The notes beneath the pieces were generated by a model, which saw nothing but the letters and a program-made list of their open reading frames with translations, ran no database searches and was not told where the DNA came from. This document shows positions 63,284 to 64,000 of a DNA stretch of 64,000 bases, piece after piece. Both the position numbers and the translations under genes were made by a program. Location: the NCBI RefSeq assembly GCF_002775205.1, contig NC_036460.1, positions 24,136,751 to 24,200,750 of the forward strand, written 5' to 3'. The DNA is from Xiphophorus maculatus. Its lineage: Eukaryota; Chordata; Actinopteri; Cyprinodontiformes; Poeciliidae. How positions within the stretch are numbered: the stretch's first letter is position 1; each line of letters begins with the position of its first letter.

Positions 63284-64000
63284 AGAAAATATTAATAAAA
63301 ATGAGAGCCATGGCAGAGGAGGGTGTTTTACCCTGCCACCCTGAAGCAGCACTGCTAATATTGGTTTTTTTTTCCCTCACACACCAATATTTACGTGCTG
63401 CTAAAGTGTGGCAGGTACATGAGAAAGGGGAGCTCCAACCTGTCCTCCACTGGTGGCTCAGTCCCCCAAAACAAAAACTGCCTCACATAGTAGAAAATCA
63501 AATCTGGTCAAATCGTATCTTTTCCTTAAAATTCTAAAGCAGCAAATAATGGTTCGCACCTTTTTCACATTGTTTCAAACCATGATGCGCTGCTATAGCA
63601 GTCTAAGGGATGGCAGAGCACTCTCCTCTCCTCTTCTTTCCAACTCCAGTGCAACAGGTTATTTCACCCCCCCACACACACCACCCCCAAAACACACACA
63701 CACACACAGAGACAGGCAGGGCATAAAATAATATTTTAAAACTATCACCAGGAAATGGGATGAGGCACAGGGACTGGTAAACAGAAGGATGGCCATAAGA
63801 AGGATAAAAAAATAAATAAATAAAAATAATAATAATAAAAATACAATTACCTGCAAGATCAGAAATCTGTTGTGGTCTAGATCAATACCGTGGCTGCGGA
63901 GTAAAGTGCCAACTTCTTTGAAAGTGGCCTTTTTGCCATCGATATGGTAGTAAGAGGAACTGTCTCTGTTGGCAGTCCTGGAAACATAGAACTTGCTGTT
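46873..64000 (-). CDS. smc4: Structural maintenance of chromosomes 4 (condensin core), N-terminus outside window
   Basis: ATPase that pairs with SMC2 in condensin to compact mitotic chromosomes. Exons in transcript order: 64000-63851, 61639-61475, 61116-60989, 60813-60673, 60265-60115, 55821-55657, 55508-55275, 54733-54548, 54425-54264, 54153-53928, 52519-52443, 51777-51625, 51448-51322, 51094-50905, 49226-49082, 48951-48778, 48682-48500, 47817-47585, 47457-47274, 47037-46873. They sum to 1113 codons in frame. Visible parts: VSRTANRDSSSYYHIDGKKA and LLRSHGIDLDHNRFLILQ near the N-terminal head; long coiled coils; the hinge (IPGIYGRLGDLGAIDEKYDV, GTMTGGGRVMKGRMGSS); signature NLSGGEKTLSSLALVFALH; Walker B LYFMDEIDAALD. 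Walker A is beyond the right edge. One donor is GC (after 48778). The intron 61640-63850 hosts mir-15b and mir-16. Confidence 0.97.
48138..48413 (-). mobile_element. GTCTTAAAA MITE family, copy 5, truncated
   Basis: Inverted copy. On the minus strand it starts CTAGGGTCTCTGCGTGCTTG and continues AAAAGTCTTAACTTCATGCA, TAATCACAGGTCTTC, GTCAGGCAAAGGTTTGAGTC and GCTAGCTAGC. The right-hand third is missing. In an smc4 intron. Confidence 0.65.
49227..50904 (-). other. smc4 intron with TA/CA microsatellite
   Basis: 1.7-kb intron between the exons at 51094-50905 and 49226-49082. It has a short TA then CA run at about 50631-50660. No RNA gene is seen. Confidence 0.6.
51465..51492. repeat. G28 homopolymer (C28 in the smc4 sense)
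   Basis: Twenty-eight consecutive G on the + strand. In the smc4 transcript this is C28 inside a 176-nt intron, ending 15 nt before the acceptor of exon 51448-51322, so it forms most of the pyrimidine tract. Confidence 0.95.
51778..52442 (-). other. smc4 intron, small
   Basis: AT-rich intron with a T run near 52365-52384. Nothing recognised in it. Confidence 0.6.
52520..53927 (-). other. smc4 intron after hinge exon
   Basis: 1.4 kb of AT-rich intron. No repeat or gene recognised. Confidence 0.6.
54775..55244 (-). mobile_element. GTCTTAAAA MITE family, copy 6
   Basis: Inverted copy with good ends: on the + strand it begins CAGGGTTCCTGCAGGCTTCA and ends GATTTTAAGACTTCACGCTG. AAAGCTAGCTAGCAACGG lies in the interior. 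It makes up 470 of the 541 bp of the smc4 intron 54734-55274. Confidence 0.7.
56285..56835 (+). mobile_element. Tc1/mariner transposase relic
   Basis: The + strand keeps scraps of a Tc1-like transposase: APRVWKKRGEAQKPCCL, VSIWGARSPSAV, FIKAIISVAVHPEMLEHITL, PSADKLHGDAHFIL, then after a stop QALAPANTAKG. The order and wording follow the DDE transposase C-terminal half known from fish Tc1-like elements. Stops and gaps make it inactive. It lies antisense in an smc4 intron. Confidence 0.65.
59180..59582. mobile_element. CACTGCAAAAAC fold-back MITE, both arms
   Basis: Left arm TACTGCAAAAACACTAAATC and right arm AATACTTAGTAAAACTGTAT / TTTTCAAGTG are long imperfect inverted repeats. Within the arms AGATTCTGGTATAAAC and AGAAGCTAGACC also mirror each other, as do AGCAGATTATTT and AAATAATCTGCC nearer the centre. 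About 400 bp, non-coding. Related to 27107-27345. Confidence 0.6.
63332..63415 (-). ncRNA. mir16: microRNA mir-16 hairpin
   Basis: The 84-nt minus-strand hairpin runs from CCTGCCAC to GGTGGCAGG. The 5p arm at 63403-63382 starts TAGCAGCACGTAAATATTGG, the miR-16 sequence. The 3p arm (63364-63342) starts CCAATATTAGCAGTGCTGCT, the usual star strand. The stem pairs well and the loop is A-rich. It is in the smc4 sense strand, downstream of mir-15b, so both should be cut from the same intron. miR-16 represses cell-cycle genes (cyclins, BCL2, WEE1) in vertebrates. Confidence 0.96.
63524..63608 (-). ncRNA. mir15b: microRNA mir-15b hairpin
   Basis: The minus-strand hairpin runs from CCTTA to TAAGG. 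The 5p arm (63595-63574) starts TAGCAGCGCATCATGGTTTG, the fish form of miR-15b as I recall it. The 3p arm (63556-63535) starts CGAACCATTATTTGCTGCTT, matching the usual star strand. It lies 108 nt before mir-16 in the same direction, the order seen for mir-15b/mir-16-2 in mammalian SMC4. Confidence 0.95.

Larger units (their letters stand above)
61640..63850 (-). other. smc4 intron hosting mir-15b and mir-16
   Basis: 2.2-kb intron between the exons ending FLILQ and starting GEVEQIAMM. It contains CA repeats (62587-62610 and about 63690-63707), a short TA run (about 63259-63283) and the two microRNA hairpins near its 5' end. Confidence 0.8.

Overview
This window is vertebrate nuclear DNA, almost certainly from a ray-finned (teleost) fish. 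Five protein-coding genes can be read exon by exon. They form the block ppm1l - arl14 - kpna4 - trim59 - smc4, which I know from human 3q25-q26. The introns are short and AT-rich and are full of fish-type DNA transposons (hAT, Tc1/mariner and MITEs) plus a tRNA-derived SINE. A cyprinodontiform or other percomorph is my guess from the SINE style only.

Layout. 1-10821: 3' part of ppm1l (+), a PP2C-family phosphatase, with its last three coding exons at 937-1147, 9215-9376 and 10478-10821; its first exon lies outside the window. 15635-18564: arl14 (+), a small ARF-like GTPase in two coding exons with a TATA box upstream. 19527-34401: kpna4 (+), importin alpha-3, complete in 17 coding exons and 520 residues. 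40981-45189: trim59 (+), a RING/B-box/coiled-coil/transmembrane protein in four coding exons and 428 residues. 46873-64000: smc4 (-), condensin core ATPase, 20 exons and 1112 residues plus stop in the window; the N-terminal Walker A part lies beyond the right edge. All exon joins keep frame, and the smc4 exons sum to 3339 nt (1113 codons).

RNA genes. The smc4 intron at 61640-63850 holds two microRNA hairpins on the smc4 strand, mir-15b followed by mir-16. This is the arrangement known for the vertebrate mir-15b/16-2 cluster. The most interesting observation is in the short smc4 3' UTR. At 46789-46805 it carries a site complementary to nucleotides 1-11 and 15-20 of the miR-16 encoded in the same gene, next to a Pumilio-type element and just before the poly(A) signal. 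This suggests that smc4 represses itself through its own intronic microRNA.

Mobile DNA. There is a 1251-bp non-autonomous hAT element with a perfect 8-bp target duplication (4312-5562) and a family of six related MITE copies. One of these ends 15 bp before a kpna4 exon and another fills most of an smc4 intron. Also present are a full SINE with 15-bp duplications (14571-14766), an 86-bp perfect palindrome (16950-17035), relics of hAT, Tc1-like and LINE elements, and a GRAMD4-like coding fragment stranded in the last trim59 intron.

How the genes relate: they share no pathway as a group. smc4 (chromosome condensation) and its miR-15b/16 passengers (cell-cycle repressors) are functionally linked, and trim59 lies tail-to-tail with smc4. 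Gene names and comparisons with human rest on remembered protein families; no search was run.
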